Assembly (NCBI RefSeq): GCF_000346465.2
Contig: NC_034015.1
Span: forward strand, 6,348,029-6,412,028
DNA length: 64,000 nt
Origin: Prunus persica
Taxonomy: Eukaryota; Streptophyta; Magnoliopsida; Rosales; Rosaceae
Reading direction: 5' to 3'
The notes beneath the pieces were generated by a model. It did no database searches. It had not been told where the DNA came from and saw nothing but the letters and a program-made list of their open reading frames with translations. Both the position numbers and the translations under genes were made by a program. Of the stretch, positions 24,095 to 37,006 are shown piece by piece (the first letter of the stretch is position 1; every line of letters starts with the position of its first letter).

Positions 24095-24783
24095 GCCTTC
24101 CACTCTTACTCATGACTGCACTGTAAATAATTGAGCCCCCTCCCCCCTTTTTGTTACTCTTTTGCTGTGAATGATGAGCTTATAGTCGTATAGAAGTCAT
24201 TCTAAGAGGATGAAAATAATACTCCATGATTTTGTTCCCAAAGTAGGAACCTCTAACAGGCATGGTTGTTGAAGCCCACATCGGAAAACGGAAGCCTTGC
24301 ATCAAAAAAATTTGTGTCTCGTCACCCAATATTTGTTGTCGGTCTTGAGTTGGATGCTCTAATTCTTATTAGGCAGTCACATACATGTTATGTAACTCCC
24401 TGCTTTACATGTTTCTCATAGTTCAATGGCTAGTTTTTCTGTGTGTTTAACATGCCTGTAAGGAAATATCATATGTTCTGTTAGTAGAAAGCTTGCTGGT
24501 TCTCATTTGGACCATACTCATGCGTTCATGAGCTTCCCACAAATGAAGGGATGACCCAAGAATTTGAAAGAAACTTGTACATGGATAATCTAAAAATGCA
24601 TATTATATATCTGAATAAATTCGAAATGCATATTCTAGAAGAGTTTATTATTTTGATTTTCGACTTTTAACTTTCTTGTCGAAGTTGTTTCCTTACACAT
24701 TACGTTTTGTCCCTCTAAATGAGATGCCTTTATTTAGAGAAATGAAGAAGGGAATAGGAATGACCTGAGGACTTTCTAATTGT
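24095..24783. other. F-box 3' UTR and intergenic DNA
   Basis: No further gene was seen. The first few hundred bases are the likely 3' UTR. Confidence 0.4.
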
Positions 24784-24791
24784 CCAGCAAT

Positions 24792-25755
24792 CAACGGCGG
24801 ACTCAGGAATATTTTTTGTTGTTGTTGTTGGGATCGATTATAAGCCCTATTTTTAAACAAATATATATATCAAAAGCAATATTTTCTTCAGATTAATGAA
24901 AGTGACATACTTTTTGACTAATTCGGTATATTTCCTTTAGATTAAAAACTATTTTTAGAATTCATTTAAAAAATACTATTTTCAGATAGATATTTGAACA
25001 AAGAAACCTACAACAATCAAAGAAAACCTAGAAAAATCAAAATTCAGAGGCTCAGACGAAGAACAATTTGAAGCTCGAGGACTTTGGGTTAGCGGAGTGA
25101 TTTAGTTAGGGAGAGTCTATATTTCAATATTTCCAAAAAAAGCAACGTCAATAAATTCGAAAAAACAAAATCAGATAGACATAAATATTATTTGAGCCAA
25201 ATCAAAAGCTGAATAAACCAAAGAAGAGAGAGAAAAAAAAAATTGTAATTGAAGTATTAAAGTATTTGACTGTAGACACTGGTGGACCCATGAATTTTTA
25301 GCGGATGTGCAATTTTGAAAGGCCAAAAACTCTTTGGGGATTGAACATCTAAGGCTTTTTTTACCTAGATTGACCTTGGGTCCCTTCATGCATTCATATC
25401 ATACATGAAAAATTGTTCTATGTAAAAATATTGACTAAGTATGAAAAATGGTTTTTCGCAATAATCATTTTCTCAAGATAATTTTTGAAGGCTCTTTATT
25501 CCTTACACATCAAATAAAAAAATTTGATTTTATGGGATTGTATTGACTTAATGAGCCATCATTTTTAGCCTAAATCGTATTTTGCACTAAACTGATTTTT
25601 CATATTTTGATTTTCTAGTATTTTTATTTGAATCCAAATGGGGGGTACTTCCTTATTTACATTGTAAAATTAAGTAAATGGATTGATATAAAAATAAATT
25701 TTTTTTAAAAAAGAACAAAGACATTTACTTTAGCCCAAACATGGATCTGCCCTTG
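24792..25755. mobile_element. Probable decayed non-autonomous hAT-like element
   Basis: The left end CAACGGCGGACTCAGGAAT resembles the reverse complement of the right end (CAAGGGCAGATCCATGTTT), about 12 of 19 matches. Flanking octamers CCAGCAAT (24784-24791) and CTGGCAAT (25756-25763) match at 6 of 8. The length of ~964 bp and CAAxGGCxGA ends suggest an old hAT-type insertion. No transposase was seen. A related motif inside, near 25279 (CACTGGTGGACCCATG), may mark a nested or rearranged end. Confidence 0.4.
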
Positions 25756-26129
25756 CTGGCAATGAAGTTGGAATGATATACTTCTGCTCCAGAATGACAG
25801 AAAACTTAAAACCTCTATAATTTCCTCAGCTTGATCAACACAACATTACAGAGAATGAACATTATAGTTTCTTTCTTTCTTTCCAATATAATGAAGGTAC
25901 TGGGAACATAGCTAGGCAGGTGAAGCTAATATCATTGAATTCCTTTCTTGCTATAGGATCATGAGTTACTCCTTGGAAGGGACTGATTTCGGATGAACCT
26001 CATTCTAATGTTTTAACACGCTAAGGCATACGGCGAAGTATTTTATGGATTATTTCACCACACATAAGCCTTGTCGTATTGAGGTATAAATCTTGCGTGC
26101 ATTGAATTATTATAATAAATATATATTAT

Positions 26130-26991
26130 TGTGGAAGCAAATATATATATATATATAGTTCCGATTTTTTGGATTACAAGGGTTTAAGAGATTTGTGGTC
26201 ACTCACCGTTGAATGTAAATTCAATGGTTCACTCACTCTTGCACTCTTTTTAAGAAACTTTTTTGAACAATTGGATTAATATCCAACGGTGGGTGACCAC
26301 AATCTCTTGGACTCCGGTGGTCCAAGAGATCAGGACTATATATATATATATCCTAAGTCAAATAATGAATCCAATCAATTTGAAAATTATTTGACTAAAT
26401 TAGGGATCCTTGCCATAATTAGGGATTTGATTAATCAAATCCCTAATTAATTCAGTCTCTCCAAATTGGGGGAGAATAATTCATTTCCATGTGTGAAATT
26501 ATTCTTCCGAAACTTTAGCCTCCAAGGCTCCTATAAATACATGGCTACGCACAAGGTTTGAGTTACATCTGAAACTCAGTAGAGATCCCCTTTCACAAAC
26601 CCTAGTCACCACACACACACTCTCTCTCTCACACACACACAAGGCTCTGGCTACCACACACAGCTCTAGTCACCCGGTTCTCCTCGAGAGAAATTCTCAT
26701 ACACTTTGTTAGCCACTGTCACCCATCAGGTGTGGTCTTTTCACTCCGTGTTGTTTTACAGGGAGAAAAAGAAATAGAGAGGAAGAAACAATCTTGTGAC
26801 GAATATTCTCTAGGGAGGAAAATCACTCCCATAATTATAATATAATGTAGAAAAATATTCATTGTCATTCATCCATAGGTGTTGCTTCCTCCTTCCCCCT
26901 CTTTGGAGTTTTTCTTTAGGACTCACACAAAGAAACCGACTAGGATTTTTCTACGTGAAGACTATTATGATTAATTCTGAGGGCTTCCACA
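26130..26991. mobile_element. Candidate solo LTR or TIR element with nested MITE
   Basis: The segment starts TGTGGAAGC and ends GCTTCCACA (9-bp inverted ends). It has a TATA-like CTATAAATAC at 26530-26539 and is interrupted by the hairpin MITE at 26157-26337. The 5-bp flanks do not match (ATTAT and AGCCA), so boundaries and class are uncertain. A 30-bp palindrome (ATTAGGGATTTGATT and its complement) lies at about 26418-26447, and an AC/CT-rich stretch at 26610-26640. Confidence 0.4.
26157..26337. mobile_element. Hairpin MITE (181 bp) flanked by TA repeats
   Basis: About 56 bp at the left end (starting AGTTCCGATTTTTTGGA) are an imperfect inverted copy of the right end (ending CCAAGAGATCAGGACT). 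Shared inner blocks are GTGGTCACTCACCGTTG and its complement. It sits in an (AT)n tract, consistent with TA target sites. There is no coding capacity. Confidence 0.7.
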
Positions 26992-28108
26992 AGCCATGAG
27001 ACCTAGCAACATGTCTTTGATACCAAACTAAGTAGAATATTAGAGAACTTATTCAGTTAAAATTATAATGCAATTTGATCCTTCTCTAAGCCTAATTCCA
27101 TTTTAAGATGGTTTGGTTCGGCAAATACAGGCCTAAGCCCAATTCTTTTTCCTTTCATAATTTTTCAAAATTATTATCCCAATTATAACAAAAATGAATA
27201 ACAACTTACTCTTTCTTTTTTCTTTTCATTTTCTAGCATATCAAACCATCCTAAAACTCAACATGCCATAAAACTTCATAATCACTGTAGGTATAATTAT
27301 GGGCACCTTTATGACTGCCATTACAAATAACGAAGAAAGTGATGAACAACACACAATTCATAATGAGTTTCCCTCCCCTCAACAATATAAAAGGTATTCT
27401 CCCAACAATTCACCTCCTACCTATCTCTAATCCTTATCAAGAAAATGTGACATATGTTAACTTGTTATCAGACCAAAAAAAAAAAATATATTAACAATTG
27501 TTAAGATCTTAACTCTGAATATAATTGCAATAGGCTTGTAACTCAAGTAGTTAAGAGTATTTACTTATGCACTCAGAGGTCCTAGGTTTAATTTCCCCTC
27601 CCTTACTATCACTTGTATATATAAAAAAAACTATGAATCTCGTTTACTTTGTTGGTCAACGAAGTTAATTATTTATAATAAATAGTAAAATGTTTCTAAT
27701 CCAAAAGAAAAAAATATTTGATTACAAAGTGCAATAAAAATTTGGTTACCAAAATTTTTCATTTTATTGTTTATACAATGCAATAATTTAAACTATCATT
27801 AATTTATTATAATTTATAAAAAATAAGATTCGAACTTAGGTGTAAAAATAACAATTTATGATTAATCCAGAAAATTCCAGATAAAACTCCTATGAATATT
27901 TCATTAAAAAGATAGTTATTCAATTTTTGTCAAGCAAAATTTAAGAACAAAAAGGAAATAGAAAACAGGAGGAAAAAGGAAAGAAGAAAGAGAGTTTGGA
28001 AAGCAAGACAAAATCAAAACTAAAACCAAACGCCTGAGAGATTACAAGAAGAAGAAGAGATTGTCAACTGCGAAGGTCGTTGTTGCTTCTTCCTGCTTCA
28101 CTGAGAAG
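26992..28108. other. Intergenic region upstream of RBL18, with a SINE
   Basis: AT-rich sequence with the promoter and 5' UTR of the RBL18-like gene at its right end (a purine-rich leader at ~27950-28060). Apart from the SINE-like element no gene was seen. Confidence 0.4.
27533..27632 (+). mobile_element. tRNA-derived SINE-like element
   Basis: GGCTTGTAACTCAAGTAGTT resembles a pol III A box (TGGCTCAAGTGGTT type). AGGTTTAATTTCC, about 45 bp downstream, resembles a B box (GGTTCGATTCC) with C-to-T decay. An A-rich tail follows. No target duplication was established. Confidence 0.5.
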
Positions 28109-31100
28109 ATGAACGGCGGCCCCTCTGGTTTCCGTACGTAGAGTCTCCTCCCCGAATTACCCTCAACCTTCATCTTTATTTCGTTTCATGCCCTTCTCTC
28201 TGTGTTTTTCTCTCGATTCTCTTTGTATTGCATGACCCAAATGCTTTGTCGTTTCTTTTATCACAGACAATGCTCCTGTTACCAGAGCCTTCGTCATTGC
28301 TAGCGCTCTCTTCACCGTCTTCTTTGGGTTCCAGGGCCGTTCTAGCAAGCTTGGATTGTCGTATCTGGTGCTTTCTCTTAAATTTTTAGTTAATTCTAAT
28401 TTTCCATGAATTTGTTTATTTTTAATGTTAAATATTGACGAATTACTGTGTTTTAAGATGATTGCGAGTGGGCTTTGTCCCAAATTTACTTTTTTAGTTC
28501 TGTTATTGATTGTGCTGTTAAATGTTCTGTTGAATCTTAGTCTGCTTTTATGGATCATTCTTGCTTTTTCATCAGCATCACGATGAACTGTTGCTTTATT
28601 GTATTTTTCAAATGCTAAGGGCGTTAATGTTCTTTTTTATTTTTATTTTTATTTTTGGGTTGAAATACCTGATGGTCAACATCATGGAATTTTTGGCTCA
28701 TAATGCGTAGTTAAGCCCCAGTTTTTTTTCCCTTGAAGGGGAAGGGGGAATCGGAAATAGATTTTACTCATCTGTAGAGGTACCTTAAAATGGAATTGAT
28801 TGCATGTGATTTCACCGTTTTGTTAATTGCTATGTACTTTATTTTTAGTTTGAGTTTTTCTATTGGGTGGCACCATTATTTTTCTAATCACTGTTAGCCA
28901 TTCCTTGTCACTTGTCAATTACACTTGGATTTTGGTTATTCACTCTACTGTTTGGAAAACTCAATATGAGGTCGAAAACCTAGAACTACTTTGCCCTGCT
29001 ATTTCTGGATTTCTTTCAAGTAGGGTTTGAATACTTGGCTTGAATTCTTTTGTGATCCTACGTTACTTCACTATCTCCGTTGAATATACTTTCGAAGTAT
29101 CACAAAACCAGATTTGTCTAGATGTTTGGTGATGACTTGAATTGGGATTGTGTAGACAACTTTAGTTTTGGTTGAACTCTTCCACCTGGAGATTGAAAAT
29201 GTTACATTTCAAGGATCCGAGAGCTCATGGAGATCTCCAATGATTACTGCACCTGAACTCTCCTATCATGCAGGTCTTCTTGTATGTTAGAGGAACCTAG
29301 GTTGATTAGGGCTGTTACTCGTTGGATTTTATTTCACCTCGACCAGCCTAAAGTTCAGTTGTATAGTAACCAAACTAAAAGTATATAACCCAAAGAAACC
29401 TACCAGTGTTTGGTTTTGATTTTGGAATTAAACTTATGTCTATCAAGATGATAATTTTTTTTGGAACTGGTCCAACGAGTATCAAATGATTCTTTGTTTT
29501 ATTAATCTTGGTCCAACGAATACCCTCCTAAGAACCTATTTATGGTTCAATTTCTTCAGTATGGTTACTTCTTTAGTGAAATTCCCCAATCAAAATATGA
29601 AATGTGATTAATATAGTCGACTATGAATCTTGTGAGAGATATTGTTGGGTATTTATCTCATAGAGGTAGGCAAAGGTTTCCAGACCGGCAATGAAGTAAG
29701 CCCTAATCGATTTAACTGGGGTTCGCCACATGAGTTAATTTGTTTTTTCTTCTTACGTTTAGCTTGAATGGAGGTTATATTTGATCTTGAATATTTTACT
29801 ATTTCAAGTGGAAGTGTTGGCCTTCAAAGAAGAAGTGAAATGGAGGTACAGAGGAAATGTCAAATGAGCTAGAAATGAGGATGGAAACACTAAATTTTTT
29901 CACAAGATAGCTCGTGGAAGAAGGAAGATAAATTTTATAGAAAGATTGGAAGCAGAAGACTGGAGTAGTAGGTAATAAAGAGGAAATAGAACAGGAAGTT
30001 GTAAAATTCCTGAAGCTGATGTACTCTAGCATGAAGATTCAGAAAAACATTATTTTATAGTGGCAAGGATAAGTCATTCATTTTTGTTGTTTCAGAAAGC
30101 TGGGATTTGCTGAAAAGTGAGATCTTGAAGGTGATGGAGGAATTTTCCAAGAATGGGCTCATTAACGCAGTGACTAATGAAACTTGTATGTGTCTAGTTC
30201 CAGAAAAAAAAACAGATTCCTTGAAAATAAGGGACTTTAGGCCTATAAGCCTAATGAAACGTTTATGTAAGGTGGTGGCAAAAGTTCTGGCAGCATGCTT
30301 AAGGGAGGTTATGGGAAGCATGATCTCTCATTCTCATGGAGCTTTTTCAGAAAGAAAGACAAATTTTTAATGCAGTACTCGTGGCAAATGAGGTCGTAGA
30401 GGAGGTGTGGCAGAAATGGGAGGAAGGGTTGGTGTTCAAGATTGATTTTGAAAAGGCTTACGATTATGTGGAGTGGAGGTTTTTGGAAGAAGTATGGGAG
30501 CACTGCCATTTTTGCAGTTTTTCCTGACTTATTTGATGACATTAAGGTGTAGAAGAAACTCTAGGGCGCCTTAAACCCCAAACCAACCTTTACTTAATCC
30601 CCAAACAGAAGAAAGCACAAATTATTTGATTGGGCATTGGAACACTCCTCATATGCTGCAGTAACGAAACTATGCTATATATATGTTCACAAAATTGTTG
30701 ACTGTGTTGACTGCATGATCAGATGATCCATGGTGTTCAGCGGTGTCTTGCATATGTGTTGCACAGTTGAAACACAGTTATATTTATAGGATATAAATGG
30801 CAGTTGCGTGACAAGTATGCACAATGCTCTTTGGTCAAACTGATTCATTGCATAGTCTATGTGCTCAGTGGCATCTGATATCTGTGATGTCTTGCAGATA
30901 GAAAGTTCCCTATATTTGTATTATGTCTTTCTTTTTTAATTAGTGAAACTCTTATATGAATTCTTACCCAATACCTTTTTGTCTTTTTGACAGGATATAT
31001 TTGGGAAGTTTCGCCTTTGGAAGTTAATTGTGTCAATTTTTGCCTTTTCATCTACACCAGAACTGATGTTTGGGCTGTATCTGCTATATTACTTCAGGGT

Positions 31101-34100
31101 CTTTGAGAGACAGATAGGTTCCAATAAGTACTCGGTGAGTAACCAAGCTTAAACTCTTCATGACTTCTCCTTTGATGTTTATTTGGAATACCTGGTTCAG
31201 ATGTTATATCACAAATATCTTGTACCTAAAGATAGGACTAAGCCGGTGACATACTTACTGTCTTGTGAGTCTTGTCATGTTATTGAAAATCTTAAAGAAT
31301 TTCATCAGTATTGATGAGTTATAAAAGATATGAAGGGTATGCTTGGAATTTTCTGAAGGGGACCAGTTTGCTCTTATTTGGATTACATAATAAATAAAAA
31401 GATATAAAGCCTGTCTGGATGCTTGTTAATAAAATACTGTTCTTGTTTGAAAGAGGCATTTTGAACAATTTTTTTTATAATTTCCAACAAAATAAAGAAA
31501 GCATTTAAGAAACAGAACACCCAAGTGCACTATCAACTTGACCATTATCAGCATCACTGCCCAACAGTGCCTAGTGCATAACCTTCACTGTAATCTGGCT
31601 ATTAAACAATGAAGGAAAGGAAGTTTCCAAAAATTGAGTTTGTGACTTGACAGTTTATATTTCACTGCAACAGGGATATGGCCTCTATTACACTGGCTGC
31701 ACTACTTTTTCACCTCTTGGATTCCACTAAAACTATCGAGATCATCATTCAAAATTAATGAGAACACTGCTTCAGTTATTCTTAATTCTGCCTATCATTG
31801 TAATATGTAACATTTTGTCTGGGGGGCTGTTGTCACTAGTGCTCATACCAGAACCACTATACTTCTCCTTTCCACCTTACTGCCATTATTACTTCCCCCT
31901 TGCTCCTAGTTGCCATCTGTACACCATCACAAAAATGCAGAAAACCTCCAACAATAATTTTGTTGCAACACAGCCACATTCTTCAGCGAACTGCTATAAT
32001 CTCCACTTCCACATAAGCCATGCTACAACGGCAAGTACCAATATCCATGTAGTATCTCCACCTCTGGTGTGCTATCTCTGTGCTTACTGCTCCAGCACAG
32101 AGACTACCAATTAAGTTTTTGTGGAATAAATTGCTTTACTTAGGTTTCTGAGTAAGGTTTGCTATGGTTGTCAAAATGCTTGTATAATCTTAAAAGTTTA
32201 GAATTACGAAATCCAATTACTTTAATTGCTACTAAGTAACTTACAATAACTAAATTTCAGGTAGTGGGATTTCTGGTATGATAACGTTGGATGTTTTCAT
32301 ATCCTACAATATTGCTTTCTGGCCCACTAAAATTTTCACCTTTCCAATAGTTTTCCTCAATTTTATTATTATTGTTATATTCTTCTTGCATACATGCATA
32401 GCCAAAAAGGAAAAAAAAAAAAAAAAAAAGTTTCACATTGTATCTTTAGCCACTTAAACTAACTCTACTAGATGCTGTTCTCATCATCTGTGGCTCACAT
32501 CTGATGTAACAGAACTATAATCGTTAAAAGGGACAATGTCCTAGTGTCAAAATTTTCTTTCATACCCTAAGTGGTGATGATTGTGCTAACAAAAAGATAA
32601 TGATATTCCTTTTGCTCATTCATGGAGTTGTATTTAGTACCTCTAAGAAATATCATTTACCATTGTTGGTCAGTTATGGGTGTTGGCCTGGATTACTTAG
32701 TGTTGCGTGGGGGACCAAAGTAGATAAACATGATAAATTAGTAGGCTGTTTTCAAATTGCAAGGGGGTTTGCTCTTCCACCCACCTAGCCCCCACCCCCA
32801 ACCTATATATATGCAGAGAGCTTCCATTGAAGGATCCCTCAAATAAGCTTATTTGAGAGACACCCTTGTAGGGCCCACTCTGCATTGTATTTCACTAATC
32901 CAAACTATCTGTTTTTTAGCTAATCATTCAAAGATCATCTCTACAAAAAATCACTTGAATCCGATATCATTTGACCACTCAATTGAGTTATTGAAATTTT
33001 AGTACTTTCTTGAAGCACTGTGTTATTTGATTTTGTAGGACACAATTGGATGACGAAACGGTTTCCGATTTGTCTAATTTTTTGCAAGGATTATCTCTGA
33101 ATGTAGACAAAATAGATGGTTTAGATTGTTGAAAAAATTATTTGGGGGATCCCTCAATAGAAGGGAACTGTATATATATGTATATGACTTGTTCGTTTAG
33201 TACTGATGTTGTCTTACTTCTGTCGTTCAACAATATAAAATACGAAAAAGAATGTAATAGGTGATTTGTTTTTCTTCCCCCTCTTATATGTGCAGGTGTT
33301 TATTTTGTTCTCTGTGACCGTATCATTACTCTTTGAGATCCTTGCTCTAGCATATCTTAAAGGTGCGGATTGTTCCTTCAGTTCTTTTTTACTCTTCTTA
33401 GTTGTAAATTTATGTTTCATTATTGTCTTGCCTTTTGGTTTTTCTTTTCCCTATCTCTATGCCGCTTATACCTTGTTTTCTTGCATGCACTGACCTATTT
33501 TGTACTGGATATTACGTTGATCTTCTGGAAAATCTCAAGCCTCTTAGAACTTAATCATTAGCGAAGATATGATTCTGTCAAGTTCTATTATGAGACCTCT
33601 TGCATATATTTGACTAGTTCACCCTTTTCTTGCCCATCACTTTTTCTGATGTTTGTTGAGGTTTGTGGAATCTGTAATCCTCTCTAATGGAAACCCGTCC
33701 TCTAATTTGGCCTTGGAGAAAGGTCTTCTGGAGTTGCACTGTGGCCAGTTTGTTGCTTTGCCAAACCTTACCTCCTTATGAAGTTGTTGAATGCCAATTA
33801 GGAAAAAAGTAATCTTCTATATTTTACAGCATGATATGATGAATAGATAGATGTCTTCCTTTCTAATGCAATAGTTACTGCAACTCTGAATATCATGGCG
33901 TCTTGATGTGAGCTGTGGCAGCATCAGTGCTCCTACTGGTGGTTGCTTAGCTGAACTGGTCTTTCTGCCAAGTTTCATTTTTGTAGGGAATTTACAGAAA
34001 ACTATGTACAGTTCAAGCATTATATTGCAGACTGTTTCGGTGTTTCTTTCTTTTTTCTGTTTTTTAATATGTGTGTTTCACTGATAAAGTTGGAGTCAAA

Positions 34101-36555
34101 TCACTTGTCTTTTGCAGATCCTGCAGTAAACCTGGTGACGTCAGGACCTTATGGTCTTATTTTTGCATCTTTTGTACCCTTTTTCTTTGACATTCCAGTT
34201 TCAACACGCTTTCGTGTATTTGGTGTGCGCTTCTCGGATAAGTCTTTCATATATCTAGCTGGTCTACAGGTAAAAAGTGTGCGATAAAGTATACCATCTA
34301 ACCATCTATGTTGCATGACAAGTACATAGCTATTCTTTCCTTCCCCCTCTACATTTAATTTAATTTTGGTTTCTCTCTTGCAGCTTCTTTTATCATCCTG
34401 GAAAAGATCAATCTTACCAGGGGTATTTGGCATCCTTTGTGGTTCCTTATATCATCTAAATGTCTTCCATATCCGCAAAGCAAAGGTTATTTTTCAATCT
34501 GATGTTTGAGGTTCACTTAAAAATCCAATCAAAACAAGAAACCAGGCATTTGTTTTTTTCTGCATTGTATTTGATGCAGCCAATAGCTTGACATTCTGTT
34601 CAAACAGTAAATAATGTTTTCCTCACCGCTCTGAACCCTCTTAGATAACAGAAGATTATGCGTTGGCCATATAAAAGGAAATCTGCCAAGAGGCTAAGGG
34701 ATGGGGTAATCGCCAGAGGGATAACAAAAACCTAAAAACAGAAGTCTCCATCTAATTTTCTTAATGTGTTCAATTATGAGCTCTTCAGCGCTTTCACATT
34801 CTGGGCCACTCCATGTCCACATTCATTTATGTGCTCTGTCCTGTCCCTAACTTAACTGTCATTTGAGATAAATTCTTTTCCTGAACAAAGGGGGTTTGAT
34901 AAACCATATTACCAATGCCGCTATTAAAGTTTCGCTTTCTCACTCTGAAATATGGTGGCTTTTTCAGTAACTGGACATACTTTATTTTGGACTTTAATAT
35001 CAGTTACAGATCACACAGCAGTTTCAGTCAGAATCACTTTCGCTTCAATTCTTAGTAGTGCATTGTATACAATGTAACTAAGTTAAAACCATCTTTTTAG
35101 ACTTTCCACTCTTTTAAGGAAGAAGGCATTTTTCTGCGTATGTGCTTGTGCTCGTTTCATGTGTGTGTCTCTGTCTGCATGGATACGTGTACTTATGGAA
35201 TTTGATTGAGTCATGCATTCTACTAAGTTACTTTTAGTGGAAAAAAAAGTGCAATATGGTTCGGTCGTGTATTCTGCTGAGTTAATTTTAGTAGGGAAAA
35301 GTACTGTAATTAAGACTGCCTGCTGAATATACTTTTCCCCCCTCTTAATTTCTCACATTTACAAAACTGTTTACTTAAGCATATATGAATCAATTTAGTT
35401 GCAGATTTTGCAATTGAGATTTTTAATTATTGTAATTCATGGCTGTGATGTCTCTTCTCATATTACAGTTCCCAGAAGTCATTGCTTCTTTCTTTTCACG
35501 GATTTCTTGGCCATCAACGGGGAGTCCGCCAGCAGCGCCAACTAGAAATATTGTGGGAAGTGCAACACCATTCACAGCTCGGCAAGTAGAGGTAAGAATT
35601 CTTTATTTTCCCTCAATGCTTTGGATCTGCGATTGACTAAATATAATTTTTCTGAATTGTAGATATAAGTTAGATGGACACCTGACTGAGTAATCTCTAT
35701 TATCTGTGAATGACGGAAGCTTTCTGAACAAAATATTAACTTTATGGGAAGAACATGGTTGTTAAAGGGTCTAGACAATGCAGGACTAAGACTTAGCATA
35801 TTGAATGCAAGTTTAGTTAAAATACAGATTTGTGTGCACAGAGGTGTGTATATAACATTTATCAAGTTAGGGAAAAATTTGTGGACCCTATATGGAATGT
35901 TGGCCAGCAAAAACATGCAGGCAAAATGAGTGTAGTTGGGACATATATGTTTAAGATGGATTGGTGGTAGTAAGAATTAGGGATGAAACAATTTGCCCAG
36001 GTGGGTGTGGCACTAACCAAAGAGATGATGGGTCTCATTTGCGATGGTTCCGGTTATGTACAATGAAGAGAGTAATATGCAAGTTCAAAAGAGTAACTTG
36101 ATCCAGGAAAATAAGAAATAAATAAATAGGTAGGTACTGGTATGATTATTGAGGACGTCATGGAATGAATGGCAGAAAAGAAATAAAGTTAAGAGCCTAA
36201 AGTAATTAGAAAAAAGTCACATAAAAAAAAGAAGGGGGGAAAAACAACTTTTGTAAAATTCTTTCGCTTGATATATAGGAGTGTGTATAAATTCTGTCGC
36301 ATAGGCTTTGGACTTGCACTGTCATATTATGTACTGGTCTGATCTGAAATTTCCATCCACATCATCAATTTCGCTGTTTGGTTTCAGAGAAATTATCCCT
36401 CTGCCTTGGCTTCTGCCACAGAGCCAACGGAGGCCTCCATTGCGACTCTGGTTTCTATGGGCTTTGATAGGAATTCTGCCAGACAGGCACTGGTGCAGGC
36501 TAGAAATGATGTCAACGTAGCTACAAACATCCTTCTTGAAGCGCAGGCTCACTGA
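28109..36555 (+). CDS. RBL18: Rhomboid-like protein with UBA domain (RBL18/UBAC2 type)
   Basis: Eight exons: 28109-28133, 28267-28367, 30994-31134, 33296-33362, 34118-34269, 34384-34485, 35469-35591 and 36388-36555. All join in phase, giving 292 aa, stop TGA at 36553-36555. The start MNGGPSGF and the following [57 protein letters not shown] and [13 protein letters not shown] blocks are those of plant rhomboid-like 18 / UBAC2 proteins. Several hydrophobic segments fit a polytopic ER membrane protein. Residues ~247-288 are a UBA domain ([18 protein letters not shown]...[12 protein letters not shown]) that should bind ubiquitin. No GxSG or His catalytic pair was seen, so it is probably a pseudoprotease, as in this clade. 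The second and third introns hold a LINE fossil and a MITE. Confidence 0.9.
29800..30535 (+). pseudogene. LINE reverse-transcriptase fragment in RBL18 intron 2
   Basis: Decayed plant L1 ORF2 in the sense direction. [27 protein letters not shown] linker appears at ~29880-29955. The RT start follows at 30110-30370 ([41 protein letters not shown]). After a frame change near 30360 it continues [13 protein letters not shown]...[17 protein letters not shown] to ~30530. The catalytic YxDD region is absent. Both ends are lost and no poly-A or TSD was seen. Confidence 0.8.
32407..32430. repeat. Poly-A tract in RBL18 intron 3
   Basis: About 20 uninterrupted A residues. No retroelement domain was found just upstream. 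Confidence 0.7.
32814..33170. mobile_element. TIR MITE, copy A of a two-copy family (357 bp)
   Basis: It starts CAGAGAGCTTCCATTGAAGG and ends with the complement of CAGTTCCCTTCTATTGAGGG, flanked by TA-rich sequence. The sub-terminal GGATCCCTCAAAT motif recurs inverted at both ends. The interior (blocks GATATCATTTGACCACTCA and AAATTTTAGTACTTTCTTGAAG) matches copy B at 37295-37694 in the opposite orientation. It lies in RBL18 intron 3. Confidence 0.85.
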
Positions 36556-37003
36556 TTCCAAAACTATAGTTCTGTGAAGACGAACCTGAATATTTTTGAA
36601 TTCAGGGATGGAAGATCCATCCATATCTAAGGGTGGCAATACAAATTTGCACATTCAGAGGGCTGGAGATGATGATGTGCTCTCAGAAATCCATTAAGGC
36701 ATTTGCAGTATCTTAGTCAAGGATTACTATTTTATTTCCTTCTCTCTTTAGTTTCCTTGTAGCTATGGCATTCGGGATATGTATTTATACTCGATTTATG
36801 CAAAAGTAGGAGGCTGTAGAATTGTCTGCATCATATTGGAATTTGGAAGCGTCCATATTCTCTTTGAAAGAAAACCCGAGATGTACAGCTGCAGTATATT
36901 GCATTCGGACTGTTAAATATATGGGAGTCCCCTTTTGACTAGGCCTGTCATTCTTGCTTTACGTTCCACTTTCTTTTGCCATCACTTGGTTAACCGAATT
37001 CTC
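36556..37003. other. RBL18 3' UTR and short intergenic region
   Basis: Presumed 3' UTR of the RBL18-like gene; no other feature was seen before the Harbinger-like element. Confidence 0.5.
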
Positions 37004-37006
37004 TTA

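Noticed and set aside
25277..25755. Separate hAT element starting at CACTGGTGGACCCATG
   Set aside because: The end matches 11 of 16 bases of the right terminus, but flanking octamers do not match; kept only as a possible nested end.
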